Positions 11,400 to 22,999 of a DNA stretch of 64,000 nt are shown here, one piece after another. A program made the translations under genes and the position numbers. The stretch is from Elgaria multicarinata webbii (lineage: Eukaryota > Chordata > Lepidosauria > Squamata > Anguidae), in NCBI RefSeq assembly GCF_023053635.1, contig NC_086185.1:5179001-5243000 (forward strand). Direction: 5' to 3'. Below the pieces are notes generated by a model. The model was not told where the DNA came from, did no database searches, and worked only from the letters and a program-made list of their open reading frames with translations. Every line of letters begins with the position of its first letter. Within the stretch, counting starts at the first letter, position 1.

Positions 11400-11990
11400 C
11401 AGTGTGGGATAAACTTTATACCGCTCGATTCTGATGAACGTATAAACAGGACCTTAGTGATAGCTCCTTCTCTTTGAAGTTCAGGTGTCAAGGGTTGCTT
11501 CTCTCGATCTCTTCCACTCTATCCGTGCGCCTGGGTGTTCGGTTTCTGCATTTTCAGACATTTCAGAGATCACAATAGCTCTGCTCAATTAACTGTTAAA
11601 CACTCGCATCAATTAAAAGATCATTTCCACATCTGATGGATGAGCCCCAAATCTCCAATTCATTTTAACCATCAGGCGGAAGAACAGTCCAACTCCTTCG
11701 ACAAGGAAAAGAAGAAGAAGAAAGCAGATGAATATTTCAAATGAGATGCGCCGGTGACTCTGGAGTTACCGAAGTTGCAAACTTTCTAAGTGCACACGGT
11801 ATAATGAATGGCCGTGGGGAATTAAGCGCAGGACAGAATACAACATGGATCTCTTGCTGCTTTTTAATTATTAATCACAGTAAATTGGGGGGGTGGTAAT
11901 CAGATCAGGATCACGATTCCGGGGAAGGGGAGTTAACACACTGTTTTCCCAGCTGGTATCCTCCTTAGCTGCCATTTGACCTCCCCCAAG
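11400..11990. promoter_or_regulatory. Candidate conserved non-coding element(s)
   Basis: Non-repetitive block with TCAATTAACTG, CATCAATTAAAAG, AATTCATTTTAACC and TTTTTAATTATTAATC cores between balanced-composition sequence. No coding signal. Confidence 0.3.
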
Positions 11991-12160
11991 GAGAAAAGTC
12001 TTGCATGCAGAAGGTCCCAGGTTTGACCCTTTGCAACTCCAGAAAGGGCGGGGCGGGGGAACAATCCTGCCTGAAAACTCAAAGAGCTGCTGCCAGTCAG
12101 TGTTGACAACACTGGGCTAGATGGACAAAGGGTCTGACTCAGTCTAAGGCTACATCCCTA
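11985..12160 (+). mobile_element. Second tRNA-derived SINE family
   Basis: GCATGCAGAAGGTCCCAGGT head, CTGCTGCCAGTCAGTGTTGA body and TGGACAAAGGGTCTGACTCA end. Six other copies in the window share these blocks. Confidence 0.65.
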
Positions 12161-12318
12161 CATTAGCAGCCTTTGCTGTTCTACCTCAGGTGGAAAAAGA
12201 CCTTAGGGCCACCGTGCAGGGTTGGTGCACTGGCTAGGCAGAGGGTTCACCTTCACTCCACTCCATCCCACACAATAGACCAGATCAGTCCAAAGATATT
12301 GTCCAAACCAGAATCCAT

Positions 12319-12677
12319 GGCCTCATCTACATCAAGCAGGATATTCCACTATGAAAGTGGTATGGAAGCGGTATATAAAAGGCAGGAGCCACTCGACTGC
12401 TTTATAGCGGTATTGAACTGCACAGCAGGAGCTACACTATTGCTTTACAGTGGTACTGAAGCGCTCTGACAACTGTTGGGGCCAGTGGCACATCTACACC
12501 AAGCAGGATATAGCACTATGAAAGTGGTATGAAAGCGGTATGTGTCATGTGGTATAGGCCCCAACAGTTGTCAGTGCACTTCGATACCTCTATAAAACAG
12601 TAGTGTGGCTCTTCCTTTTATATACCACTTTCATATCGCTTTCATAGCGGAATATCCTGCTTGGTGTAGATGAGCCC
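12319..12677. mobile_element. Palindromic MITE (GACAACTGTTGGGGCC family), composite
   Basis: Termini GGCCTCATCTACATCAAGCA and TGCTTGGTGTAGATGAGCCC are inverted repeats. Inside are two partly repeated units, each with a TCTACACCAAGCAGGATAT-type start, a GTATATAAAAGGCAGGAGCC-type arm and the GACAACTGTTGGGGCC centre, so one copy may be inserted into or fused with another. No transposase frame. Confidence 0.75.
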
Positions 12678-12724
12678 TATACCTGTCTCTTCCTTTTTGA
12701 AATTTACTTTGACACACAGATTGA

Positions 12725-13165
12725 TCATAGAATCATAGAATAGCAGAATTGGAAGGGGCCTACAAGGCCATCGAATCCAACCCCCTGCTCAATGCAGGAA
12801 TCCACCCTAAAGCATCCCTGAGAGATGCTTGTCCAGCTGCCTCTTGAAGGCCTCTCGTGTGGGAGAGCCCACAACCTCCCTAGGTCACTGGTTCCATTGT
12901 CGTACTGCTCTAACAGTCAGGAAGTTTTTCCTGATGTCCAGCCGGAATCTGGCTTCCTGAGCCCATGATTCCGTGTCCTGCACTCTGGGAGGATCGAGAA
13001 GAGATCCTGGCCCTCCTCTGTGTGACAACCTTTGAAGTATTTGAAGAGTGCTATCATGTCTCCCCTCCATCTTCTCTTCTCCAAGCTAAACATGCCCAGT
13101 TCTTTCAGTCTCTCTTCCTAGGGCTTTGTTTCCAGACCCCTGATCATCCTGATATCCTTTTTAAT
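12725..13165 (-). mobile_element. CR1 LINE, 3' end
   Basis: About 440 bp of a minus-strand CR1 copy, from ATCATAGAATCATAGAATAG through the UTR into the ORF2 end; the minus frame includes FRLDIRKNFLTVRAVRQWNQ. Typical 5' truncation. Confidence 0.88.
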
Positions 13166-13169
13166 TTTT

Positions 13170-15180
13170 ATTTTGCTCCAATGAGCTAACTTTTTGGAAG
13201 AGTAACGTTGCCGAATGGCCAAAAAAAAAAAGGCAGAACACAGCCCTCTGTTCATCCTTGTTCTCCTGCTGCCTCCGGAGGACAACGACTCTGTTTTCGT
13301 TTTGCCCCCCCCTCCCCCAACTTTCTCTTTCCCCTTATTTACCAGGATGCAATGACTCCAAGGGATAATTCCCTTTTGTGGCAGTGAATGCCACTAACCC
13401 CTGATTTACATCGCCTGTAATTTGCAAATCAACTCAAGAACTCCCACCAACAGGTTGCTGAGCTGTTCCAAACTCCGAGGGCTTGAATGATGAACAGGTG
13501 AGACACCAAGGTCTGCACAGATTTTTCCCCCATCTCACTGTTTTGTCATGGACATTCTGAACACAGGACAGCCTTGCAGGGAAACAGGAGACAGTTCATT
13601 GAGGGAGACAATCCTGGCCTAATCACTTGCACAGGACAATGGTGTAAAAACAAACTGGAGAGTTCTCTTTTAAAACTTGTTTAATACCATTCAGTGTCTA
13701 ATAAGTGATGCCTCTTTGACACAATGCAAGAAACACAAGGATTGTTTCCTTTACTGCTTCTCCACTACATAACCTCAAGGTACCACTGTGGTATAGAATC
13801 ATAGAATAGTAGAGTTGAGTATAGCAGAATAGCACAAGAGGAAATTGCACTTCCTTTCATTTTCACAATTAAATGCTGCATATTCCCTGCTGAGGGTGGG
13901 GGGAAGCTCACCAAATGTGCTGGTTAGACACAGAAGCAAAACTGAAGGGTTACAAATAAATGTGTAAATAACTGTGAATGGTGAATGTGTGAATGGTGAG
14001 CCCACAATAAATGCCTCGAGTAGAAAATCCTTATAAGGCAGATTCCTGAATTTCTAACTTATACTAACACTTTTTTTAAAAGACAAATGTTTCGGAAAAG
14101 AAAGAAAAAAGTGTATCTCTCTGTGTGCCTATCTGTGGGACAAAATAGGGATAGTGATTTATCAACAGCAGGGATCACAAATTAGGGGATATCCCAGGTA
14201 ACAGGGGCAATCAAATTGTATGCATACACTGACGGGAAGCCAAATCTGCAGTTGTATGTTAAGAATGCATGGTTGCTTTCTAAAGAAAACAATTCAAAGT
14301 TTCTCTGGCTCAGCGAAGTACTCAGCCGGTGATAATCTTTGACTCCCACAAGAGGCCTAGCGTTGTGTTTGGACCAGCCAATCACCCTTCAAATTCTTCT
14401 TTGCAATTGGTGATGGGTATGTGTCTGGCAGTGAAATAGCAACATTTTAAAGCCTCAGTTAATTTTATTATTAATAAAATATTACATTTATTCCTCCTCC
14501 TCCACCTCCTTCTTGACATGCTAATCTGTTAATCCTAGAAATAGTAAACACAATAAAAAGGCACAGTCTATATATTGCATTTTAAAACGCAAAGGATCTG
14601 GGAAAATCATCTATATAAGTTTAATACCACATTATTTTAAGGGCTTTTGACAAGTTTCTAAAGGAGAAGACTCAGTCGTGGGCAGGGCTATTCCTGTTCT
14701 AAACTTTCAATCTGGCTTCCTAATTGGAGGGGGGCGGGAGAGAGTTTCAACCAAAGTGAATTTGCTTTTCCTATTTGCAAATTTGCCACATTAAACAAGC
14801 AGCCGACTGAAATCCCAGGCCATCTTCCCCTTAACCCTCTGGGCATTCAGAGTTATTTCTCCCTCTTGAAATTCAGTCCCTTGTGGGCTGGGATTTTATC
14901 TCCCTCCCTCCGTCCCCCCACCGCCCAGTACTAAACATTTATTCTCCCCCCACACTTTTTTTTTTTTTTTTTTAGTTTTTCTTCGTTCCCTCAATTTGAT
15001 GTGACAGACCAGTGACATGAATAATGGATGCAGTCTTTTCACAGGCAAATCGATTTCATTTAGCATGCCTTTCCACCAGGACCAAGCCACAATCCTGCAA
15101 ATTCCTTGAGAGCTTTCAAGATTTGAAGAAATCTTTAGAAACTGGCACTTGGTTCTGTCAAAATAGTTGAGTTCATTTTT
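13170..15180. other. Intergenic, AT-rich, no gene seen
   Basis: Contains a 22-bp CR1 terminal scrap at 13795-13816 and a T-run at 14958-14975. Otherwise unique DNA with TAAT-rich parts (14455-14480) and no convincing exon. Confidence 0.45.
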
Positions 15181-15184
15181 AGGC

Positions 15185-15450
15185 TTCTGTTAGGGATCAC
15201 TTTTATTTATTTGCTAAGCATGACTTTTCTTATTGGTTTGTTTTATCCTGTTCATCAGCCAAGGAGACAGCTCGGTCTGGCGATAATGGGGCGTTATTCC
15301 ATGATATCTGCACAACAACCCTGTGAGGTAGCTTAGTCTGGGAAAGGGTGAATGGCCCAAGGACGTCCAGAGAAATAGCTCTGAAGAAAGAATGGCAAAG
15401 AGAGGGTTTGAAATTGGATCTAAATATGTTACTCCACCATGATACACTGG
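15185..15450 (-). mobile_element. Degraded tRNA-derived SINE
   Basis: Minus-strand features: CCTCACAGGGTTGTTGTG core and a tRNA-like head near 15440. Much diverged. Confidence 0.5.
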
Positions 15451-15948
15451 TTCTCTGTTTTGTCTAATCCACCCACATTGTCACAAAGAAGAAGAAGATA
15501 TAAATAATCACAAATACATCTGCAACGTCATTCTGTATATGCCTACTCACAAATACGTTCATTCAGTATGGATTACTGCAGTACTAGAGGCATGAAAGTT
15601 TTGCAAAGGTCTCTCTGAAGTAAGAGTACGGCCAGCCTAAGAAGATGAACTCATTTGCATCAGAGAAGTTCACTAGAGGAAATTGTTTTGTTCCCACTCA
15701 GTTAAGAACCAGCACAAAACTGGCTAAAAAAATCTACAGAAGATCAATGATGTCATTGTACATGGGCATACAGTGGTATGTTTTTATTTATTTTATTTTT
15801 TGCAGTGACCTAGGTTTAAGAATATAATGTCTAAACCTAATTCCATATGGCTTTTGGGCTACTTTTAAAGGCCCTCTGCAAGCAATCAACCAGAGGGATC
15901 TGTCCCTCCCTTGGGAGTCTTCTGGACGTGGAGGGGAGAAAAGGAGGT

Positions 15949-15951
<3 letters not shown>

Positions 15952-16010
<59 letters not shown>
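15952..16010. repeat. (GA)n microsatellite
   Basis: About 29 pure units at the edge of the family X element. Confidence 0.95.
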
Positions 16011-16012
<2 letters not shown>

Positions 16013-16568
16013 CTACACCTGCCATTTATCCCAGGGTGGACTTGAGGTCATCTCTCTGGGTCCAAATGATGCACAGCTAATCCGGGGGGGGGGGCAACCA
16101 CTGAGTTCTCCTGAGATATCTGTAACTGCTTTTGTCCTGTTTTTTCTTTGGTCTCAGGACAATCCCAAGGGCAGTGTGGCTCTCCCTCCCGGCATCCTCC
16201 CTTTTCCCTGTGAGTAGCAGGGCTCAGGAAATGGACAAGGAGCTGTGCGTGGTGGTGGGGAGTCCTTGGGCATCGGCAGTGATGAGGAGACCGTTTTGGC
16301 CATCTTTGGGATGGTGCTCAGCACTTTCCAGTGCTGAGTTTGGTGTACGCCTGTGCGTGCACATTTAAACCATATCTTTGCACAGGATCACACCCGTGCT
16401 GTTGTACAAATGTTTCCACTTGTAAAAAAAACCCACCATGGCGTCCTAGAACGGCCCTCCTTTACTTCCAGTAAAACTCACTGGCGTGTGGCCCCTGAGG
16501 GATGATCCTGAAAGCGCAAAACCCTGTGAACATCCCTCCCCACTACTGGAAGGCCTCCAGGTGTAGAT
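16010..16568 (+). mobile_element. Non-autonomous DNA element, family X
   Basis: Starts ATCTACACCTGCCATTTATC, contains TGTAACTGCTTTTGTCCTGT, TTTGCACAGGATCACACCCG and TCACTGGCGTGTGGCCCCTG, and ends GGCCTCCAGGTGTAGATT. Termini are inverted repeats. Confidence 0.7.
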
Positions 16569-16684
16569 TAGGGTTAGAGAGAGAGAAAAGGGGGTGGCAG
16601 AAAGTGAGAGAGCCCTGTCTACTTTTGCCTCTGGTGTTCTGTTCAGCATGAGAATGTGGCCCCTGACAGGATACCCCTGAAGTA

Positions 16685-17009
16685 GGGTGACCATATGAAA
16701 AGGAGGACAGGGCTCCTGTTAACTTTAACAGCTGCATAGAATCGGGAATTTCAGCAGGTGTCATTGGTATGCACGCAGCACCTGGTGAAGTTCCCTCTTC
16801 ATCTCAACAGTTAAAGCTGCAGGAGCCCTGTCCTCTTTTGTATCTGTTCACTCTGCAAAAGAGGCAGAGCTCCTGCAGCTTTAACTGTTGTGATGGAGAA
16901 GGAATTTCAGGAGGCGCTGCCTGCTTACAAATGACACCTGCTGAAATTCCCTTTTCTATGCAGCTGTTAAAGATACAGGAGCCCTGTCCTCCTTTCCATA
17001 TGGCCACCC
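16685..17009. mobile_element. TA-flanked MITE with nested palindrome (GGGTGACC family)
   Basis: Flanked by TA on both sides, with inverted termini GGGTGACCATATGAAAAGGA and TCCTTTCCATATGGCCACCC. Inside, CAACAGTTAAAGCTGCAGGA and TCCTGCAGCTTTAACTGTTG form a second palindrome. TA duplication points to a Tc1/mariner-type transposase in trans. Non-coding. Confidence 0.82.
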
Positions 17010-17135
17010 TAACTGAAGGAATGAGGCTTCAACAGAAAAAAAAATGATTCCCCACCCCTGCGATAAACAAATCAGACATTCTGTGTTTTTTGTCTGTCCT
17101 GAATCTACTTCCCATCACTTTGACCGGAGTTGTCA

Positions 17136-17178
<43 letters not shown>
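17136..17178. repeat. (GT)n(GA)n compound microsatellite
   Basis: About ten GT units followed by about ten GA units. Confidence 0.93.
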
Positions 17179-17180
<2 letters not shown>

Positions 17181-17401
17181 TTTTCTCTGTCCACTTTCTT
17201 TGACCCATAGCTTATCTAGGTGTGTGGTTTTTTTCCCAGTGAATGGATCAGGAATGGCCTTTGAGTTTCTCTGCAAGGTAGCTTGTCCATTGCTGCTTTT
17301 AATGTGCGCTCAGTCCAAACAAGATCTTGGCAACGCCCCACCAGCAGTGGCGCAGTGGAGCCAAAGCTCGTGGTGGCACAGTGCCGCTAGTTTTTGATCA
17401 A

Positions 17402-17532
17402 TAGGGATCTACACGATTGCTTTAAAATGGCTTATAATAGTAATGACAACTGTTGGGGCCCAGGATACATGCCACAGACAGTTTTCAAACCATTTTCAGA
17501 GTGCCATATCCTGCGTGGTGTAGATCTGGCCC
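17402..17532. mobile_element. Palindromic MITE, related family
   Basis: GGGATCTACACGATTGCTTT ... GACAACTGTTGGGGCCCAGG ... TGCGTGGTGTAGATCTGGCC. Confidence 0.65.
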
Positions 17533-17743
17533 AGGTCGCTGATGTCCTGTCCTACCCCACACACTTAGAATTCCTTGTTCCTTCTGAGTTTAGCTGCAAT
17601 TCACACCTGGGGGGGGTCGGGGGAGGGAGAGAGGGAGGGATTCTCCCAGCAACAATATCTCGTTCCCTGTTGTAATGCAAATAATTTTGGGATAAATTGG
17701 TCTTGAATGGGCAATAAAGACCCAATCACTTTGCAAAAGACTT

Positions 17744-18000
17744 CATAGAATCCTAGAATAGCAGAGTTGGAAGGGGCCTACAAGGCCATTGAGTCCAACC
17801 CCCTGCTCAATGCAGGAATCCACCCTAAAGCATAACTGACAGATGGTTGTCCAGCTGCCTCTTGAAGGCCTCTAGGGTGGGAGAGCCCACAACCTCCCTA
17901 GGTAACTGGTTCCATTGTCATACTGCTCTAACAGTCAGGACGTTTTTCCTGATGTGCAGCCGGAATCTGGCTTCCTGTGACTTGAGCCCAGTATTCCGTC
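17744..18000 (-). mobile_element. CR1 LINE, 3' end
   Basis: Minus-strand CR1 from CATAGAATCCTAGAATAGCA to the sequence that encodes the ORF2 end (TGATGTGCAGCCGGAATCTG region). Confidence 0.85.
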
Positions 18001-18109
18001 AGTTGAATTTTCTCCTTGCTTCTACTGACCCTGTCCACCATCCTCAAACTTCATAGCCCTATCATTGGCCCTGTTAGTTGGTCTCTCTTGTGTGTGACAG
18101 AATATGTCG

Positions 18110-18430
18110 GGGAAATAATTTTTATATGAGTTGAATGAGGAATTTGACATTCAAGTCAACGGAAAGCTCTATTTTTTTTTCCTGACAGGCCTCTGAGCAG
18201 TAATCAATTAATAAGTTCAAATAATTCATTAATGGCTGATTAAAATGTGGGTTCTTAATTGGATTTTAATTGAGGCTGGCCTCTCTAAATGGTTTTCACT
18301 GCCAACATGCTTTTTTTTTTCCTGCTGGTTTTGCAAACAATTTCTCTTCTAGTAATTTAAACAAGGCATTTCACATGATTTTTCCACTCTCAGCTCTCTC
18401 TGTGATAATTCAGTGGAGAACTTCAGTCTT
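18110..18430. promoter_or_regulatory. Candidate conserved non-coding element rich in homeodomain sites
   Basis: Dense TAAT/ATTA motifs in non-repetitive DNA: TAATCAATTAATAAG, TTCATTAATGGC, TGATTAAAATG, CTTAATTGGATTTTAATTG. Their regular spacing suggests an enhancer rather than random AT richness. Nothing coding. Confidence 0.4.
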
Positions 18431-18659
18431 TTACACTGTAATCCCAGCACATTTACTCAAGAGTAATCCCCACTGTGTTCAATGGGGTTTACTCTTGGGT
18501 AGGTGTGTTTCAGATCACAGCCTTCAAAGATCAACTCCTATTGAGGTAGCATGCTTTCTTTTAACGCGTGGATCTGTCTGGAATAAATATTGAACCATCA
18601 GTCGGCCGGCACCGGTCATTCCTGAAGATGGACATTTTATCTGTATCTGTATCTATTCT

Positions 18660-19560
18660 GATGTGTCACTTGTATGAATAATTAAAGCAGCAGCTGTATT
18701 AAAATGCAACCGTTAAAAATGCAAATGGGGCTTTGACCCAACTGATCAAAAGCAACCAGCAGAAAACTTAACGAGCTGTACAAAATGTACTCTGCTGTTT
18801 ACCAGATTATTTCGATTTGGAAGGAAAAGGAACGTCCAAGGGTGAAAGAGATCTTCGTACCCCCAGGTCTGCATGTAATAACTAGTTAATCAGCCAATTA
18901 GGAGGGACAAACAATTACAAATTGGAAAGCAGAGAGAAAGGACCGCCGCATACACACAAAAACTAAAGAAAGAAATTGGTCAAGGTACGACTTAATCCTT
19001 ATGAAAGGATTCCTAATGTTAACCCCTAAAGAATTGTCTTTGACCATACCTGAATTCATTTTCTTGCCTTCTCCTTTCCCTGGTACTTGTTGGCCCAGCT
19101 AATTGGATGATGAACTAGCAATTACCTTCAAATATAGTTGTAGACACCGTCTTTTTTAAAAACTGGGGATTTTATGTGAGAAAGGCAACCGATTCGAGAG
19201 TTCCCCAGAGCAATGTCGTAGCAGCAAATGGGAAATGAGAGCTATACATCTGTTGCATCCGATGAGGTCAGCCCACGTCTATGCAAGTTTATGCTATAAC
19301 CCAGTTATTAATCTTTACGATCGTGCAGCCGTGTTGCTTTGTGTTATGGAAGTCTAGCACGGCTGCCCTTCAAAGAGCTTCATTTTGCGTTTCTAAAGTT
19401 TTGCGAACTTCACGGGTGAAACATTTCTTTGCGGGATGCTTTTGTTTCAGGCGGAAATGCAGAGGATGTTCACTTCCCAGCTTACGGTGGGACCACAGGT
19501 TCTCAAGGTAGCTTCTTGTTGTTACAGTATGGCTTATTTTTCTTGAAAAAACCACCTTGA
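18660..19560. promoter_or_regulatory. Candidate conserved non-coding block
   Basis: About 900 bp free of recognisable repeats, with ATAATTAAAGCAGCAGCTG (an E-box next to a homeodomain site), ATGCAAATGGGG (octamer-like), CTAGTTAATCAGCCAATTAG (CCAAT and TAAT) and ACAATTACAAATTGG. Possible enhancer cluster; no coding frame with splice sites. Confidence 0.4.
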
Positions 19561-19561
19561 A

Positions 19562-19735
19562 AACCCATAGTTTGTTGTTGGGTTATTCCGGGTGGTTAAC
19601 AAAGCCCTGGGTTCAGGCAACACACTAATCAACAGTTCAACAAACAACTCACAGTTCAACAACAACCCATAGTTAACCACTGAGTGTAGGTTAGTGTGTT
19701 GTGTGAACCTAGACTTCCTCTCTCATAGTCTGGAT
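19562..19735. repeat. Palindromic TTGTTGGGTT/AACAACCCA repeat (MITE-like)
   Basis: GTTGTTGGGTTATTCCGGGT and TTCAACAACAACCCATAGTT with ACACACTAATCAACAG / GGTTAGTGTGTTGTGTG arms. Confidence 0.5.
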
Positions 19736-19751
19736 CACCACCCATAGTCTT

Positions 19752-20318
19752 TCTGGCCTTTGCTAGACCTACTGGTAAATCCGGGCCTGACCAGGGGAGA
19801 TCCCACAATGCAAATAGTGCAGGATCTTGCCCTAGTCTACATGCGCCCACCATTTTTTGTTTTTTGTTTTCAGGAGGGGGCGGATGCGCAGGAGCGCTCC
19901 TGCGCAAAGGTAAGGTTGTTGCTTTTTAAAAAATGTTCCCAACTCCCCCGTCCGTGATCTCCTTCCCCTCTCCACGATCTCCTTCCCTTGTCTGCGATCT
20001 CCTTCAACCCCCCCATCTGCGATCTCTTTCCCTGGCCCTGATGGGCACAGCACTCCTGGGGAGCGCTGCGCCCTGTCCGCGGCTCCTGGCTCCTCGCGAG
20101 TAATTGTAAGGAGCCGGGAAAACCACTTGCTAGAGGGGCCACACGCTCACGGTCTTGGACTCAGCCCGAGACCGCAAGAAAAACCAGGCTACAAGTGGTG
20201 CCCGTTATCCCGGGGCAAGGGAGGGTTGATCCCTCCCTGAGCCCGGGATCCCTGTGCGTCATGTGGACGCACAGGGACGATCCCGGGGTTCACCCTGGGA
20301 TAAAGCCCCATCTAGCTA
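19752..20318. mobile_element. Non-autonomous DNA element, family Y, with an internal tandem repeat
   Basis: Left end GGCCTTTGCTAGACCTACTG and right end GGGATAAAGCCCCATCTAGC TAAGGCC are imperfect inverted repeats. Near 19950-20032 a unit of about 20 bp (TCTGCGATCTCCTTCCC-like) is repeated four times. The TCCCGGG-rich palindrome at 20200-20310 matches the short copy at 28147-28286. Confidence 0.62.
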
Positions 20319-20321
20319 AGG

Positions 20322-20327
20322 CCTCTC

Positions 20328-20394
<67 letters not shown>
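20322..20394. repeat. (CT)n(CA)n compound microsatellite
   Basis: Pure CT broken once, then CA; adjoins the right end of the family Y element. Confidence 0.95.
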
Positions 20395-20395
<1 letters not shown>

Positions 20396-21249
20396 AGGTG
20401 GATGCCCAGAAAGGTGGCCAAGGGCCTTCCTCTACTTTATTCAGACCTTTGGGTCAACTCAAGGAAATCAAGAGCAGCAATGATCAGTACGATCCTGATT
20501 TCATACCCAGAGCGCACTGATGTTCTTCCTGTTTCCCCTGATTCAAACACTGACATTTACCAGGTAAGATGGAGGCAAATACTTTGCTGGATCCTCAGTG
20601 CAATGACAATAAATTTGGCCCCAGACTCCTCCACAATGAGAAAGGACATTGCTTTATCCTTCATAAAGTGCTCCAAATGGTCTAAATGTTGAGGAGACAG
20701 GCCCGCTCCTGGGCCATTGTTAAGGGCCAGTGGTTTGCGTGGGGTTCCCCCCGCTCCACAGTTCATATCCTTGTTCCCACTGTTTGCTAAATAGTTGGCC
20801 AAGTAGGCCAGCAGGGCACGCTGAATGCTTCCTCCCAATTAGCTCCGTCCTGCTGGGCTCCGAGTGAAGAAGGCCCTTGAAAGCCCGTCATGTGAACTCT
20901 GTGCGAAGCGCGGCCTCCTTTCAACACGTCCATTCAGAGACACCATCCGTGAAAGTGAAGGCCCCGGGGATGAGGTGATATCACAGCCTTTCCTCCTCTG
21001 ATCCAGGCCGTGACCACCAGCACTGGGATTTGTCAAAAGGGACCCCCACGAAGCACAGCAAACACAATTTCCTTAATGACCTGGTGCCCCTCAACTTTCA
21101 TTTTTAAAAACAAGCTCCGGAAAGTTCTGATGTGAAACTACAGTGAGGGGCTGAAAGGAGCACCTGAGAAGGAGCAGGCCAGCTTCAGGTGAGATTCCCC
21201 CTCTCCTCCAGTTGACCCCCCCTTCCCCTCACACACATGTAGGCAAAGG

Positions 21250-21692
21250 GCTGGACCTCAGCAATAGAGCACAAGGGGGGCTCAGAAGTTGGCAACAAGG
21301 GAGAGGGCCTTCTCAGTGGTGACCCCCTGACTGTGGAATGAGCTCCCCACTGAGGCCCACCTGATGCTGACACTGTCATCTTTTGGCGTCAGGTGAAGAC
21401 TGCCCTCTATGCCCAGACATTGAATGGCAGACGATGGGGCACTTCTGTCAGCTGTCTTGTACAGGTCTATTGTCGAAATTGTTCATTGAAATTGTTTTTA
21501 GGTGTTTAAATTGTTTTAAATTTTGCACATTTTTTGAGACTTTGTTTTATCATAGTGTTGAATTATGTCATGTTGTGTAATATTGCTGTTGGTATTTTTG
21601 TGTGTGTGAATTGTTGTGAACCTGCTGCTGGGTGGTATAGGAATTAAATTAAATGGAAGAATGAATGAATGAATGAATGAATGAATGAATGA
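21250..21692 (+). mobile_element. L2-type LINE, 3' end
   Basis: Diverged ORF2 end (AFSVVTP-LWNELPTEAHL type, from GGGAGAGGGCCTTCTCAGTG) followed by a T-rich UTR, GTGAACCTGCTGCTGGGTGG and a (GAAT)n tail. Confidence 0.72.
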
Positions 21693-21845
21693 GCTTTGCA
21701 GGTAGGAGGCCTTAGAGGCCCCAGATTCAGTCACCAGCAGGGCTGGAAAAGAATCCTGGACAGCTGCTGCCAGCCAGTGTAGACAATACTGAGCTAAATG
21801 GGCCAAGGGTCTGACTTGATGTCCAGCACCTTCCTGTGTTCATAT
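21693..21845 (+). mobile_element. Second tRNA-derived SINE family
   Basis: GCTGCTGCCAGCCAGTGTAG and GGGCCAAGGGTCTGACTTGA blocks; head degraded. Confidence 0.6.
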
Positions 21846-21895
21846 TAAATCAGCCCTTTATGTAGAGCCATGAGGACTGGAATCTAACATTATTT

Positions 21896-22060
21896 TTAGG
21901 GGAAGGCCCATAGCACACTAGCAGAGTACCTGCTTCACATTCCGAAAACTCCAGGTTCAATCCTCAGCATCTCCAAATAGGGCTAGGAAAGACTCCTATC
22001 TGAAACCCAGGAGAGGTGCTACCAGTCAGCGTGGGCAATACTGAACTCGATGAAGCCATC
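21896..22060 (+). mobile_element. Second tRNA-derived SINE family
   Basis: CATAGCACACTAGCAGAGTA and CCAGGTTCAATCCTCAGCAT (A/B box-like), then CTACCAGTCAGCGTGGGCAA. Two copies of this family lie side by side here. Confidence 0.62.
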
Positions 22061-22409
22061 GCAACTCCTTCGTTCTTCCTATCTCCTGTGTTCCCATCGC
22101 CATCCTGGCCTCTGTCTGCATGCTCACCCAGAGAGTTTGAGCACGAACAAGGAAGGAAGCCAGCAGGCAGGCAATCACACAAGAAGGACCCTAGCTCAAG
22201 GCCACAAGTAGAAGACACCGGAGCCAGGCCATGACATCTCCAGTTTAAAGAATGAGGTAGGGGACACGAGGAAGACCTCTGCTTGAGACAGAGGAAGCTG
22301 GGAGCTCCGATTTTGGTGGATCAGAGTTTCCATTCTGGGTTTTAGTTACCACCAACCAGATTCTAAAGGAGCTATCCAGGGTACTGAACTATTTCCTGCT
22401 TGCGGGTTT

Positions 22410-22835
22410 CTCATGGACAAGAGTGCAACGTCATCCTACCACCTATGTTCCCCAGCAACTGCCTCTGATCCTGGAGGTAGCGTGTAGACATCAGGAGTAG
22501 TAGCCATTGATAGCCTTCTCCTCCAGGAATTTGTCCAATCACCTTTTCAAGCCATCCAAATTGGTAGCAGTGAATCCCATAGTTTAACTATGGGCTGTGT
22601 GAAGAAGTCCTTCCTGTGATCTGTCCTGAATCTCCCACTAATCAGCTTTATGGAATGACCCTGTTGGCTTCTAGTATTTTGAGAGAGGGAGAAAAATGTC
22701 TCCCTATCCACATTCTCCACACCATGCATAGTTTTGTATACCTCCAACATGTCTCCTCTACTCACCTTTTTTCCAAGCTAAACCATGCCAGCTGTTGTAA
22801 CCTTCCCTCCTAGGGGAGACGCTCCACCATCTTTT
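22410..22835 (-). mobile_element. CR1-like LINE, 3' end
   Basis: Minus-strand copy of the same family as the copy at 831. The reading frame gives MLEVYKTMHGVENVDRETFF and RTDHRKDFFTQPIVKLWDSL, the end of a CR1-type reverse-transcriptase protein. The first part of the 3' UTR is present; the outer end is missing. Confidence 0.78.
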
Positions 22836-22999
22836 TCAGAAGCATTGCAAGACCTGCCTTTTTCAGAAGCATTGCAAGACCTTGCCTGTTTGCACAGAGG
22901 CTCAGGTTATGTCAATATATTCTGTTTCATGGACAGGGGCTTCTTTGACTAACTCCTCCCCTCTATCACCTCACAAGATTTGAAATATATCATACTATG

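Noticed and set aside
20195-20692. 165-codon plus-strand frame
   Set aside because: Runs through a MITE end and a CT/CA microsatellite (poly Ser-Leu, His-Thr).
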